DNA of 64,000 nucleotides from Pseudomonas sp. JM0905a (GTDB taxonomy: Bacteria > Pseudomonadota > Gammaproteobacteria > Pseudomonadales > Pseudomonadaceae): contig NZ_JACXBU010000015.1 of the NCBI RefSeq assembly GCF_014700075.1, positions 1-64,000 of the forward strand, in the 5' to 3' direction. Positions within the stretch are counted from its first letter, which is position 1. Every line of letters begins with the position of its first letter. The notes under the pieces are model-generated. The model saw nothing but the letters and a program-made list of their open reading frames with translations, had not been told where the DNA came from and searched no databases. Shown piece after piece: positions 1 to 8,423 of the stretch. Position numbers and translations under genes: made by a program.

Positions 1-747
1 CAGGTCGGCGGCCACCGCGACCAGGGCGCCGGCGGCGTGGAAGCGCTCCACCAGCTCGCGGTAGTCGAAGATGTCGCCGTTGGCGGCGGGGTACTGCAGC
101 AGGGCGCCGAAATAGGCGCTGGCGTCGCTGAGCTCACGCTCGTCGCCGATCACCACCTCGATGCCCAGCGGCTCGGCGCGGGTGCGCAGCACGTCGAGGG
201 TCTGCGGGTGGCAGTGCTGCGAGGCGAAGAAGGCGTGGCTGGCCTTGTTCTTCGCCAGGCGCTTGCAGAAGGTCATGGCTTCGGCGGCGGCGGTGCCTTC
301 GTCGAGCAGCGAGGCGTTGGCCACCGGCAGGCCGGAGAGGTCGCTGACCAGGGTCTGGAAGTTCAGCAGGGCTTCCAGGCGGCCCTGGGAGATTTCCGGC
401 TGGTAGGGGGTGTAGGCGGTGTACCAGGCCGGGTTTTCCAGCAGGTTGCGCAGGATCGGGCTGGGGGTGTGGCAGGGGTAGTAGCCTTGGCCGATGTAGC
501 TCTTGAACAGCTGGTTCTTCGCGGCGATGGCCTTGATCGCGGCGAGGGCTTCGGCCTCGCCCTGGCCGGCCGGCAGGTTGAGCACGCTGGTGCCCTTGAT
601 GCTGTCGGGCACCACGCTGGCGATCATCGCGTCCAGGCTGTCGAAGCCGAGCAACTCCAGCATCGCGTTGGCATCGGCGTCGCGTGGGCCGATGTGCCGC
701 GGGACGAACTCGTTGCGTGTGTCCAGGGGGAATTGGGCGAGGCTCAT
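1..747 (-). CDS. gcvP: Glycine dehydrogenase (decarboxylating), P protein of the glycine cleavage system; N-terminal part only
   Basis: PLP-dependent P protein decarboxylates glycine and passes the aminomethyl group to the lipoyl arm of GcvH. Only about 249 N-terminal residues are inside the window; the gene runs off the left edge. The translation starts [20 protein letters not shown] and contains the GcvP block with [20 protein letters not shown], ending in the [16 protein letters not shown] region. The ATG (745-747 on the plus strand) follows gcvH by 14 bp, so the two genes form an operon read leftward. The PLP lysine lies outside the window. Identity is secure from N-terminal sequence and neighbour; completeness cannot be judged. 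Confidence 0.95.
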   Translation of the reverse strand, partial: MSLAQFPLDTRNEFVPRHIGPRDADANAMLELLGFDSLDAMIASVVPDSIKGTSVLNLPAGQGEAEALAAIKAIAAKNQLFKSYIGQGYYPCHTPSPILRNLLENPAWYTAYTPYQPEISQGRLEALLNFQTLVSDLSGLPVANASLLDEGTAAAEAMTFCKRLAKNKASHAFFASQHCHPQTLDVLRTRAEPLGIEVVIGDERELSDASAYFGALLQYPAANGDIFDYRELVERFHAAGALVAVAADL

Positions 748-761
748 GGCGGCTCCTCCGG

Positions 762-1139
762 TCAGGCGTGGTCGGCGAGGAACGCGTCGTAGCCGGCCTG
801 GTCCATCAGGCTGGCGACGGCTTCGGGGCTGTTCGGACGGATGCGGAAGAACCAGCCGCCGTCCATGGGCGCTTCGTTGACCAGCTCGGGGTTGTCAGCC
901 AGTTGCTGGTTCACTTCGATCACTTCGCCGTCCAGCGGCATGGCGATGTTGCTGGCGGCTTTCACCGACTCCAGCACGGCCACTTCGGCACCTTGTTCGT
1001 AAATACCGGTGTCGGGCAATTGCACGAACACCACATCGCCGAGGGCTTCCTGGGCGAAGTTGGTAATGCCGACGGTCACGTCGCCGTTGGCTTCGACGCG
1101 CAGCCATTCGTGCTCGGGAGTAAAACGCAGAGTGGTCAT
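762..1139 (-). CDS. gcvH: Glycine cleavage system H protein
   Basis: Lipoyl carrier protein that shuttles the aminomethyl intermediate between the P, T and L proteins. At 125 residues it has the usual family length. The lipoylation motif ESVKAAS places the modified lysine at about residue 60, inside a lipoyl/biotin-type beta barrel. It is the first gene of the leftward operon with gcvP. A good ribosome site (AGAGGAAG) lies 6-8 nt before the ATG. A sigma-54 promoter sits about 60 bp upstream, so expression probably depends on the enhancer-binding protein encoded at 1546-3081. Confidence 0.97.
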   Translation of the reverse strand: MTTLRFTPEHEWLRVEANGDVTVGITNFAQEALGDVVFVQLPDTGIYEQGAEVAVLESVKAASNIAMPLDGEVIEVNQQLADNPELVNEAPMDGGWFFRIRPNSPEAVASLMDQAGYDAFLADHA

Positions 1140-1199
1140 GGAGCTTCCTCTTGTTATCAGGTTGGGTCCCGAGCGTTTGGCTCGGCTGATGGAACAAGA

Positions 1200-1215
1200 G
1201 CAAGTGGGGTGCCAA
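1200..1215 (-). promoter_or_regulatory. Sigma-54 (-24/-12) promoter of gcvH-gcvP
   Basis: Read on the minus strand the sequence is TTGGCACCCCACTTGC. It has GG and GC elements separated by exactly 10 nt, as in the TGGCAC-N5-TTGC consensus. It points at gcvH, whose ATG is about 60 bp downstream. The gene upstream encodes a sigma-54 activator carrying the GAFTGA loop, which fits. Confidence 0.85.
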
Positions 1216-1278
1216 TTCTTTAAAGTCGTTGAATATCAATGGTTTGAGTGGTTTTAAGTGGCTGGCCAGGTTTTTCTA

Positions 1279-1296
1279 TGGAGCGATATCGCTCCA
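1279..1296. promoter_or_regulatory. Candidate GcsR enhancer site 1 (18-bp perfect palindrome)
   Basis: TGGAGCG-ATAT-CGCTCCA is a perfect 7-N4-7 inverted repeat 64 bp upstream of the sigma-54 promoter. A second copy with the same arms lies at 1364-1381, 85 bp away centre to centre, close to eight helical turns. From memory GcsR sites have a 7-N4-7 layout (TGTAACG-N4-CGTTCCG-like), which these resemble without matching fully. Assignment to GcsR is inference. Confidence 0.55.
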
Positions 1297-1363
1297 CTTG
1301 GAAAAGCGTCTTTCAGCTGCTGTGAATGAGGAATGCCCCGGAAGTCGGGGCTTTGAAGGACAT

Positions 1364-1381
1364 TGGAGCGAAATCGCTCCA
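1364..1381. promoter_or_regulatory. Candidate GcsR enhancer site 2 (18-bp inverted repeat)
   Basis: TGGAGCG-AAAT-CGCTCCA has arms identical to site 1 at 1279-1296. Both lie in the 406-bp gene-free stretch between gcvH and gcsR (1140-1545). That stretch also holds a small GC hairpin at about 1335-1351 and the 98-bp repeat at 1425-1522. I see no open frame with coding character and no glycine-riboswitch-like fold there. Confidence 0.55.
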
Positions 1382-1424
1382 GTGGAATGGAATCGAACCG
1401 GTTGCGAAAAGATGCCGGGTGACT

Positions 1425-1522
1425 TGTAGGGGCGAATTCATTCGCCAAGGGCAGCGCAGCTGCCCCCAACAGCCCGAAGGGCAGGACTGCGTCCTGCTTT
1501 GTCGAATGAATTCGACCCTACA
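1425..1522. repeat. 98-bp structured intergenic repeat, copy 1 of 3
   Basis: The element begins TGTAGGGGCGAATTCATTCG and ends with a near-perfect inverted copy (terminal inverted repeats of about 22 bp). Between the ends are two smaller hairpins: GGGCAG/CTGCCC, and GGGCAGGAC followed by GTCCTGC. Copies of exactly the same length occur at 11393-11490 and 45362-45459. This one lies just downstream of the gcsR stop codon and may act as a terminator or mRNA 3-prime end. This copy has small differences between its two terminal arms. Confidence 0.85.
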
Positions 1523-1545
1523 GGAGAGGTTGCCCCACGCCCGCC

Positions 1546-3081
1546 CTAGCGGGAAATGCCGTACTTGCGCAGCCGCTGTCCGATGGCGGTGTGGGAGGTG
1601 TTCAGCCGCGCCGCGAGCTGCCGGGTGGAGGGGTAGGCGGTGAAGAGTTGCTGCAGCAGGTTCTTCTCGAACCCCTGCACGGCGTCTTCCAGGCTGGTGA
1701 CTTCCAGGGAATCGGCCTGTTGCGGGCCCAATGCGGTGCCCGCGAGTTCGAGGTCGTCGCAGTCGATCAGGTCGCCTTCGCTGATGGCGGCGGCGCGGAA
1801 TATGACGTTTTGCAATTGGCGCACGTTGCCCGACCAGCGATTGCCCAGCAGCAGCGGGTAGGTGGCCGGGGCCAGCTGGCAGGGTGGTCGCTGGATCTGC
1901 GCGCAGGCCTGGTCGAGGAAACGCCCGGCGAGCAGGAGGATGTCCTGGCCGCGATCGCGCAGGGGCGGGACCTCCAGGCTGAGTACGTTGAGGCGGTAGA
2001 ACAGGTCCTCACGGAAAGTGCCGGCGCCGACCATGCCTTCCAGGTCCCGGTGGGTGGCGCCGAGGACGCGGACGTTCACATGGACTTCACGGTCGCCGCC
2101 GACCCGGCGGAAGCAACCGTCGCTGAGAAAACGCAGCAGCTTGGCTTGCAGGTAAGGGGACATCTCGCCCACTTCGTCGAGGAACACCGTGCCGCCATCG
2201 GCCAGCTCCAGCAGGCCGGGCTTGCCGCCGCGCTGGGCGCCGGTGAAGGCGCCAGCCGAGTAACCGAAGAGTTCGCTTTCGGCCAGGCTCTCCGGCAGCG
2301 CCGCGCAGTTCAGCGCCAGGAAGGGCGCATCCTTGCGATCGCTCAGGGCGTGGCAGGCACGGGCCACCAGTTCCTTGCCGGTGCCGGTTTCGCCGCGAAT
2401 CAGCAGGTGTGCGTCCAGCCGGGCGACCTTGTGCAGGCGCGCCTTGAGCTGCTTCAGGGGCGCCGACTTGCCCAGCAGGGTTTCCAGCCCTTCGCCGCTT
2501 TCCGGGCGCAGGGAGGCCAGGCGCGAGCCGATGCGGCTTGGCGGGTAGAGCGTCAGCAGGCTACCGGCCAGGTCCTGCGCCCCGGCGTCCGCACCGCCCG
2601 TGATGGGGGTGGCATCCAGCAGCAGGGCCAGGCCCTTGAGCGCCACTTCGCACATGGGCAGTCGGAAGCTCCGCTCGATCAGGGTCTGCGCCAGGCCCGG
2701 GTCATCGAACAGGTTCGACAGGGGCTCGCCCGTCGGGTCGCGGCCGTAGAGGCTGACCAGCGAAGGGTTGGCCAGTAGCACGTGGCCGCTGGCGTCCACC
2801 GCCAGCAGCGGGTCGCTGACGGCGGCGAGCAGCGCGTCGAGCTGCAGGCGGCGACGCTGGCCGGGGAGGATGTCCACCACCGTTACCGCCTGCACGCCGT
2901 GTACCGACAGCAGCGCACCGCTCAGCTCGTCGAGCACCCCGGGGCTGAGGGCGGGGGCATCGATGTAGACGTTCGGTGGAATCATCTCCACCGCTTCCAG
3001 GTTGAGGTTTCGACCACCAAGCAAGGCCAGGACTTCCTGGGTGATGCCGACGCGGTCGATGAAGGTGACGTGTATGCGCAT
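1546..3081 (-). CDS. gcsR: TyrR-like sigma-54 enhancer-binding regulator of glycine cleavage genes
   Basis: 511-residue transcriptional activator. Residues 1-75 form an ACT-type sensor (MRIHVTFIDRVGITQEVLAL) and 80-190 a PAS-like domain. The AAA+ core follows, with Walker A GETGTGKE at 230-237, the sigma-54 contact loop GAFTGA at 277-282 and Walker B GGTVFLDEVG at 296-305. A short TyrR-type helix-turn-helix closes the C-terminus. The intact GAFTGA loop separates it from E. coli TyrR and agrees with the sigma-54 promoter in front of gcvH. It starts 22 bp after the LysR gene on the same strand and may be partly cotranscribed with it. Family assignment is firm; the name rests on position next to gcvH-gcvP. 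Confidence 0.88.
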   Translation of the reverse strand: MRIHVTFIDRVGITQEVLALLGGRNLNLEAVEMIPPNVYIDAPALSPGVLDELSGALLSVHGVQAVTVVDILPGQRRRLQLDALLAAVSDPLLAVDASGHVLLANPSLVSLYGRDPTGEPLSNLFDDPGLAQTLIERSFRLPMCEVALKGLALLLDATPITGGADAGAQDLAGSLLTLYPPSRIGSRLASLRPESGEGLETLLGKSAPLKQLKARLHKVARLDAHLLIRGETGTGKELVARACHALSDRKDAPFLALNCAALPESLAESELFGYSAGAFTGAQRGGKPGLLELADGGTVFLDEVGEMSPYLQAKLLRFLSDGCFRRVGGDREVHVNVRVLGATHRDLEGMVGAGTFREDLFYRLNVLSLEVPPLRDRGQDILLLAGRFLDQACAQIQRPPCQLAPATYPLLLGNRWSGNVRQLQNVIFRAAAISEGDLIDCDDLELAGTALGPQQADSLEVTSLEDAVQGFEKNLLQQLFTAYPSTRQLAARLNTSHTAIGQRLRKYGISR

Positions 3082-3103
3082 GGGGAATTCGCCTGCTGGC
3101 TGA

Positions 3104-4015
3104 TCAGCCCTTGGTCAAACCGCCGGAACAGGCGGTCAGGTCTTCGAGGAAGGCACGGAGGATCGGTGGCGCCGCGCCGCGACGGGTGATCACGTCGAAC
3201 GGCGATTCCAGTTGGTCCCGGGAGATGGGCAGGTGCCGCATCTCGCGGGTGCTGACCCACTGCTCGGCGACGTGCGCCGGAAGCAGGCCGATGTAGGCGC
3301 CCGAGATCACCAGGATCGCCAGGGCCTCGATGTTGTCCACGGTGGCCGCCGCCTTGCTCACGCCGAGCACGTCGAGGTCGTACTGCTGCATGTAGCCGCG
3401 TACCGCGATGCGGCTTGCGGCAATGGCCTCGTGCAGAGCCTGCCCGGTCAGGTTGCTGGCGAACAGCGGGTGGTGACGCCCGCAATACAGCCCCAGCGCC
3501 TCCTGGTACAGCGGCGAGTAGTCGAGGCCGGGAATTTTCGCCGGAAAGTGACCGATGGCCAGGTGCAGCCGGTTATCCAGCACCCGCTCTTCCAGCTCCG
3601 CCGGGCTACCGACGTAGACGCTGAGGTGCACGTCGTGACCACGGGAGACGAAGCGCTGGGTGGCACGGGGCAGGGGGGAGGCGCGATCGGTGAGGGTGCT
3701 GTCGATGATGCCGAGGTTGAGCTTGCCGCTGATGCGCTGCTTGAGCACGTCGGCGTCCATGCAGAAGGTCTCCACCGCCGACAATAGGCGCTGGGTCGCC
3801 TCGTGGATGGCCACGCCCTGCTCGGTCAGGCGGAAGCCACTGCGGCCGCGCTGGCAGAGCTTGACCCCGAGGCGGGTCTCCAGGTGGCTCATTTGTTCGC
3901 TGATGGTGGACTGACCGGCATTCAGGGCCGCCTGGGCAGCGGAAAAGCCCCCGCATTTGACGATCGTGGCGAAGACCCGAAGCAGCTTCAGGTCGACATC
4001 GTGCAACTGGATCAC
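3104..4015 (-). CDS. LysR-family transcriptional regulator, divergent from the ureohydrolase operon
   Basis: 303-residue LysR-type regulator. An N-terminal winged helix-turn-helix (residues 5-65, with FSAAQAALNAGQSTISEQMS as recognition region) is followed by a periplasmic-binding-protein-like effector domain. It is transcribed away from the ureohydrolase gene at 4171 across a 155-bp gap holding a T-N11-A motif, the standard LysR arrangement for control of a neighbouring operon. The likely inducer is a substrate of that operon, such as a guanidino compound or its alcohol/aldehyde precursor. This is inferred from context only. It is not the gene for GcsR but lies directly upstream of it. Confidence 0.85.
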   Translation of the reverse strand: MIQLHDVDLKLLRVFATIVKCGGFSAAQAALNAGQSTISEQMSHLETRLGVKLCQRGRSGFRLTEQGVAIHEATQRLLSAVETFCMDADVLKQRISGKLNLGIIDSTLTDRASPLPRATQRFVSRGHDVHLSVYVGSPAELEERVLDNRLHLAIGHFPAKIPGLDYSPLYQEALGLYCGRHHPLFASNLTGQALHEAIAASRIAVRGYMQQYDLDVLGVSKAAATVDNIEALAILVISGAYIGLLPAHVAEQWVSTREMRHLPISRDQLESPFDVITRRGAAPPILRAFLEDLTACSGGLTKG

Positions 4016-4040
4016 GTGGGCCTCCCGCTCGGCGAATTAC

Positions 4041-4055
4041 ATCGTTATCTGCGAT
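4041..4055. promoter_or_regulatory. Candidate LysR-type operator (T-N11-A)
   Basis: ATCGTTATCTGCGAT is an interrupted palindrome (ATCG-N7-CGAT) that includes T-N11-A. It lies 26 bp from the LysR start codon and 116 bp from the ureohydrolase start, in the divergent control region. Confidence 0.5.
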
Positions 4056-4170
4056 ATGAGCATCTGATGTTTGGCATTTTTACAAAATAAGTCTGCGCCT
4101 ATGTTCGCTGCAACGGCGAATTCCAAGCCGGTTCGCCGACGACAGAAAACAAGAAGCGAGGCGCACCACG

Positions 4171-5142
4171 ATGTCGAAGAATGCTTATGAATCCGGACGG
4201 TTGAACCTGCCTTTCGTAGGTCACTGCACGTTCGCAAAGTCCCCGATCTGCACCGATTGGGATGCCATAAACGCCGATGTCGCCGTGCTCGGCGCGCCCA
4301 ATGACATGGGCACCCAGTGGCGCTCCGGGGCACGTTTCGGACCGCGCAGCATTCGCGAGGCATCCACGCTGTTCTCCTTCGGCCATTCCGGCGCCTACGA
4401 CCACGAAGACGATGCTCTGTACCTGACCGAAGACCAGGTACGCATGGTGGATGTCGGCGATGCGGACATCGTCCACACCGACATGGCCAGCAGTAACGAC
4501 AACATCGAATTCGCCGTACGCAAGATCCTCCAATCCGGTGCCATGCCGGTGGTGCTGGGCGGCGACCACTCGATCCATGCTCCGGTGATCAAGGCCTTCG
4601 AGGGTCACGCGCCCATCCATATCGTGCATTTCGATGCCCACCTGGACTTCGTCGACGAGCGCCACGGCGTGCGTTACGGCCACGGCAACCCGCTGCGCCG
4701 CGCGTCCGAACTGGACCACATCGTCGGCATGACCCAGATGGGCATCCGCAACGTGTCGTCTTCCAACCGAGATGACTACGACGCCGCCCGCGCCGCCGGT
4801 TCGCAGATCCTGTCGGTGCGCGACGTGCGCCGCCTGGGCACCGAAGGTGTCATGGCGAAGATCCCGGAAGGCCTGGACTACTACATCACCATCGACATCG
4901 ACGGTTTCGACCCGTCCATCGCCCCTGGCACCGGCACCCCCAGCCACGGCGGCTTCCTCTACTACGAGGTGCTGGAAATCATCCAGGCGCTGGCCAAGCG
5001 CAGCCAGGGCCGGGTAGTCGGCATGGACCTGGTGGAGGTCGCACCGGCCTACGACCCCACCGGCGCCACCTCGATCCTCGCGGCGCAACTGCTGATGAAC
5101 AGCATCGGCTTCATCTTTCACGAACGCGCCCGTAACCGCTGA
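4171..5142 (+). CDS. Ureohydrolase (agmatinase/guanidinobutyrase/arginase superfamily)
   Basis: Predicted manganese- or nickel-dependent hydrolase releasing urea from a guanidino compound. At 323 residues it has the length of SpeB/GbuA/GpuA enzymes. Metal-binding motifs are intact: GGDHS (130-134), DAHLD (155-159) and DIDGFDPSIAPGTG (242-255). After DAHLD the sequence reads FVDERHGVRYGHG. As I recall it, GbuA has DAHADVNDHMFG and SpeB DAHTDT, so the substrate pocket may differ and I give no gene symbol. It is the first gene of a rightward operon with an aldehyde dehydrogenase, NCS1 permease and GMC oxidoreductase. A GAGG ribosome site and an AACAAGAA motif precede the ATG. Confidence 0.85.
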   Translation: MSKNAYESGRLNLPFVGHCTFAKSPICTDWDAINADVAVLGAPNDMGTQWRSGARFGPRSIREASTLFSFGHSGAYDHEDDALYLTEDQVRMVDVGDADIVHTDMASSNDNIEFAVRKILQSGAMPVVLGGDHSIHAPVIKAFEGHAPIHIVHFDAHLDFVDERHGVRYGHGNPLRRASELDHIVGMTQMGIRNVSSSNRDDYDAARAAGSQILSVRDVRRLGTEGVMAKIPEGLDYYITIDIDGFDPSIAPGTGTPSHGGFLYYEVLEIIQALAKRSQGRVVGMDLVEVAPAYDPTGATSILAAQLLMNSIGFIFHERARNR

Positions 5143-5162
5143 TAGGCCAGGAGGAAAAGAGA

Positions 5163-6665
5163 GTGGACATCAAGGTTAAAGACTATCTGCAGAAATTCGG
5201 TGTATCCGAGGCGACCCAGCGTTTTCTCGGCAAGTCCCAGAAAATGTTCGTCGGCGGTGCCTGGCTGGAGTCGGCTGACAGCGCCGAGGTGATCGAGCCG
5301 TCCACCGGCGGCGTGCTCACCCGCATCCCCATGGGCACCGCGGACGATCTGGATCGTGCCGTGCAGGCCGCTCGCGCGCAGTTCGATGGCGGCGCCTGGA
5401 GCCAACTCAAACCCCTGGAGCGGGAACGCCTGCTGCACGGCCTGGCCGACCTGATCGAAGCCAACGCCGATGAACTGGCGGAGATCGAGTCCATCGACAT
5501 GGGCAAGTCGGTCGCCCAGGCGCGGGTTGTGGATATCCAGGGCACCATCGACACCTTTCGCTACTTCGCCGGCTGGGCCAGCAAGATTCATGGCCGCACC
5601 GTGGAACCGTCGCTGCCCGGCAACTACCTGGCATACACCCGCAAGGAGCCGGTCGGTGTGGTGGGCGTCATCGTCCCCTGGAACTTCCCGCTGCAGACCA
5701 TGGCCTGGAAGCTGGGCGCGGCGCTGGCGGTGGGCTGCACAGTGGTGGTGAAGCCGGCCGAGCTGACGTCCCTGTCGGCCCTGCGTTTTGCCGAACTGGT
5801 GCAGGAGGCGGGCATCCCCGATGGCGTGGTGAACATCGTCACCGGGCGCGGCAGCGTGGTTGGCTCGGCCATGTCCACTCACCCGGGCATCGACAAGCTG
5901 AGCTTCACCGGCTCGACCCCGGTGGGCTGCTCCGTCGGCAAGGCGGCCATGGACCAGATGAAGCGCCTGACCCTGGAGCTGGGCGGCAAGTCGCCGGTGA
6001 TCGTCTTCGCCGACGCCGATATCAAGGCGGCGGCCCAGGCGGTGGCCAACGGTGTGTTCTTCAGCTCCGGCCAGGTCTGCGACGCCGGCACCCGTGCCTA
6101 TGTCCATCGCAGCGTCTACGCCGAGTTCCTGAAGGAGCTGGCGGACTACACCGCAACGCTGAAGATCGCCCCCGGCCTGGACCCGGACTGCTTCATCAGC
6201 CCCATGGTGTCGCGTCAGCAACAGCAGCGCGTGCTGGAGTACATCGAGACCGGCAAGGCCGAAGGTGCGGAGCTGTATTACGGTGGCGAGCCGGTCGACG
6301 GCTCCGGCTTCTTCGTCCAGCCGACCGTCTTCGCCAATTGCCGCAATGACATGCGCGTCGTCCAGGAGGAAATCTTCGGCCCGGTGCTGGTGACCGCGCC
6401 CTTCGACGACGAAGAAGAAGCGTTGGCCCTGGCCAACGATTCGCTCTTCGGCCTGGCCGCGGCGCTCTATTCCAACGACCTTGGGCGGGTCCACAGCCTG
6501 ATTCCGCGACTGCGTGCGGGCACCGTCTATGTCAATGCCCACAGCACCCTCGATCCCTCCATGCCCTTCGGCGGCTACAAGCAGTCGGGCTACGGCAAGG
6601 ACCTCGGGTCGGAACAACTGGATTACCTGCTGGAAACCAAAGCCGTGTGGATCACACTGCCCTGA
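5163..6665 (+). CDS. NAD(P)-dependent aldehyde dehydrogenase
   Basis: 500-residue ALDH-superfamily enzyme that oxidises an aldehyde to a carboxylic acid. Catalytic residues are present: Asn174 in VPWNFPLQ, Glu272 in LELGGKSP and nucleophile Cys306 in SSGQVCDAGT. The NAD-binding FTGS motif lies at about 248-251. The start is GTG, supported by a strong AGGAGG eight bases upstream; it follows the ureohydrolase by 20 bp. Within the operon it probably acts between the GMC alcohol oxidase/dehydrogenase and the ureohydrolase, for example making a guanidino acid. The natural substrate is not visible from sequence. Confidence 0.88.
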   Translation: MDIKVKDYLQKFGVSEATQRFLGKSQKMFVGGAWLESADSAEVIEPSTGGVLTRIPMGTADDLDRAVQAARAQFDGGAWSQLKPLERERLLHGLADLIEANADELAEIESIDMGKSVAQARVVDIQGTIDTFRYFAGWASKIHGRTVEPSLPGNYLAYTRKEPVGVVGVIVPWNFPLQTMAWKLGAALAVGCTVVVKPAELTSLSALRFAELVQEAGIPDGVVNIVTGRGSVVGSAMSTHPGIDKLSFTGSTPVGCSVGKAAMDQMKRLTLELGGKSPVIVFADADIKAAAQAVANGVFFSSGQVCDAGTRAYVHRSVYAEFLKELADYTATLKIAPGLDPDCFISPMVSRQQQQRVLEYIETGKAEGAELYYGGEPVDGSGFFVQPTVFANCRNDMRVVQEEIFGPVLVTAPFDDEEEALALANDSLFGLAAALYSNDLGRVHSLIPRLRAGTVYVNAHSTLDPSMPFGGYKQSGYGKDLGSEQLDYLLETKAVWITLP

Positions 6666-6764
6666 GGAGCTGGGCGCTGGTGTGCCGTCGCCTTCGGGCG
6701 GCGGCCCTGATTGGCCGGGATGCATCGAATTTCAAGAACAAGAACCCCTAGAGGTGATGCCCAG

Positions 6765-6938
6765 ATGAACAGCCAACCCGATATCGAGCGTGCGCAAGAA
6801 CTGGAAAGGCGCATACGCGTCTACGAACAGCTGGAATCAAGCAGAGAGTGGCCGGGGGCGCTGAACGCCGTCGACTACATAGCAACCATCCTGATGACGC
6901 TGGTTCTGGTCGTCGGCTTCTACCTCTGGGGGTACTGA
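6765..6938 (+). CDS. Small single-span membrane protein of the NCS1 permease operon
   Basis: 57-residue protein with a charged, helical N-terminus (ERAQELERRIRVYEQLESS) and one membrane span near the C-terminus (YIATILMTLVLVVGFYLW). The ATG at 6765 is preceded by AGAGGTG, and the stop is 3 bp before the permease ATG, so the two are almost certainly translated together. I infer it is an accessory or small subunit of the NCS1 transporter, as seen for other transporters paired with tiny membrane proteins. No family name is recognised. An AACAAGAA motif lies 20 nt ahead of its start. Confidence 0.72.
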   Translation: MNSQPDIERAQELERRIRVYEQLESSREWPGALNAVDYIATILMTLVLVVGFYLWGY

Positions 6939-6941
6939 GCC

Positions 6942-8423
6942 ATGACCCGTCACGAACCCGTCAATCACAGTCTGGAAGCCGAGCGGGGCGATACGCCGCT
7001 CCTCCCCTCGGAGCGCATGTGGGGCTTCTGGGAATTCACCTACGCCAACTCCGCCCTGGCCATCGCCACCTGGGCCTTCCTCATTGGTGGTGCCACGGCG
7101 CTTTTCGTCGGGCCGATGCAGGGCATCGCCGCCATCATCATCGGTAACATCCTCGGGGTGCTGCTGACCACCTTCGCCACCTGTGTACCCTGCGGCAAGT
7201 ACGGCACCGAGCAGTTCACTTTCCTGCGCAGCATGTTCGGCGGCAACGGTAGCCGGTTGGTCTATGTGCTGGCAGTGGTGTTCCTCACCATGGGCTGGCT
7301 GGCAGTGCTGGGACTGATGTTCGGCCGCTCCATCGATGGCCTGACCGGTCTCGTGTCGGAGCACAAGGCCGACGCCAACGGTTGGCTGGTACTGGCGTCG
7401 GGCTTCTTCGCCATCGTCCTGACCGGTTTCGTGGTCGCCAAGGGGCCCACCTCGATCAAGGTGTTCAACACCATCGTGGCGCCGGCCCTGGTGGTGATCA
7501 TGGGCGTGATGTTCTACATGATCCTCAGCGAGCACGCCTTCTCCGAACTGATGGCCATGCCCGCGCTGGATGCGCCGTTCGACGACAAACGGGTCAACTT
7601 CATGATCGCCGTCGAAGTGAACATGGCCGCGGGCTTCTCCTGGTGGCCCTATGTGGGCAACCTGGCGCGCCTGTCGAAGAACCAGCGCACCTCATTCTGG
7701 CCGAACATCATCGGCATCTTCGGCGCCGCCGCCCTTGGCGAAGTGGTGGGCCTGCTGGCCGCCGCCGCGCTGGGCGACAGCGACCCGACGGTGTGGATGA
7801 CTCGCATCGGCGGCCTGACCTTCGGCGTCATCGCCCTGGGCTTCGTGGCCTTCGCCAACGTCACCAGCATGGTGAACATCCTCTATACCTCCATCGTCGG
7901 CCTGCGTCAGGTGGTCGGGCAGAAGTTGCGGGACATGAGCTGGGAATGGTTGGTGGTGCTGTTCTGCCTGATCCCGGCGCTGATCGTGCTGTTCGCCCCG
8001 GGCATCTATGACGGCTTCTTCATCTTCCTGGTCTGGACCTCGGCCCTGAACAGCACCCTGGCAGGTATCGGCATCGCCGACTACTTCTTCCTCCGCCGCC
8101 AGCGCCTGAGCCTGCGCCACCTCTACAGCGAGGATGAGCGGTCGCCGTTCCACTTCTGGCGCGGGTTCAACCCGGCAGCCCTGGTGGCGCTGGTCGCGGG
8201 CTTCGTCATCTACGTGGTGGTGTTCAACCCGCAGACCCTGGCCAATACCACCTTCTTTACCTTCGCCACCGCATCCCTGCCGTCCTGCCTTCTGGCCGGG
8301 GTGGTGCACTACGTGCTGACCCGCGTAATGGCCGCTCGCCTGGGCTGGGGCGCCTACCCAAAGGGCAACGAACGCAACGTCGAGGTTCTGGACCTCACCG
8401 CAAAGGGCTACAGCAATGAATAA
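6942..8423 (+). CDS. NCS1-family (cytosine/purine/allantoin-type) permease
   Basis: 493-residue integral membrane protein with about 12 predicted spans. The N-terminus reads [23 protein letters not shown], typical of nucleobase-cation-symport-1 carriers. It would import the operon substrate across the inner membrane with H+ or Na+. It is tightly packed between the 57-residue membrane protein (3-bp gap) and the GMC gene (8-bp overlap). NCS1 members carry nucleobases, allantoin, hydantoins and some amines; the ureohydrolase neighbour suggests a guanidino or ureido substrate, but this is inference. Confidence 0.85.
   Translation: MTRHEPVNHSLEAERGDTPLLPSERMWGFWEFTYANSALAIATWAFLIGGATALFVGPMQGIAAIIIGNILGVLLTTFATCVPCGKYGTEQFTFLRSMFGGNGSRLVYVLAVVFLTMGWLAVLGLMFGRSIDGLTGLVSEHKADANGWLVLASGFFAIVLTGFVVAKGPTSIKVFNTIVAPALVVIMGVMFYMILSEHAFSELMAMPALDAPFDDKRVNFMIAVEVNMAAGFSWWPYVGNLARLSKNQRTSFWPNIIGIFGAAALGEVVGLLAAAALGDSDPTVWMTRIGGLTFGVIALGFVAFANVTSMVNILYTSIVGLRQVVGQKLRDMSWEWLVVLFCLIPALIVLFAPGIYDGFFIFLVWTSALNSTLAGIGIADYFFLRRQRLSLRHLYSEDERSPFHFWRGFNPAALVALVAGFVIYVVVFNPQTLANTTFFTFATASLPSCLLAGVVHYVLTRVMAARLGWGAYPKGNERNVEVLDLTAKGYSNE

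Noticed and set aside
1140-1278. Glycine riboswitch upstream of gcvH
   Set aside because: No tandem aptamer-like conserved elements were seen, and the sigma-54 promoter leaves a leader of only about 50 nt, too short for one.
4171-5142. Calling the ureohydrolase gbuA because a LysR gene is divergent and an NCS1-type transporter is nearby
   Set aside because: The region after the DAH-x-D motif differs from GbuA as I recall it, so the context alone does not justify the name.
5118-6725. 535-codon minus-strand frame opposite the aldehyde dehydrogenase gene
   Set aside because: Antisense shadow of a gene with all ALDH catalytic residues.
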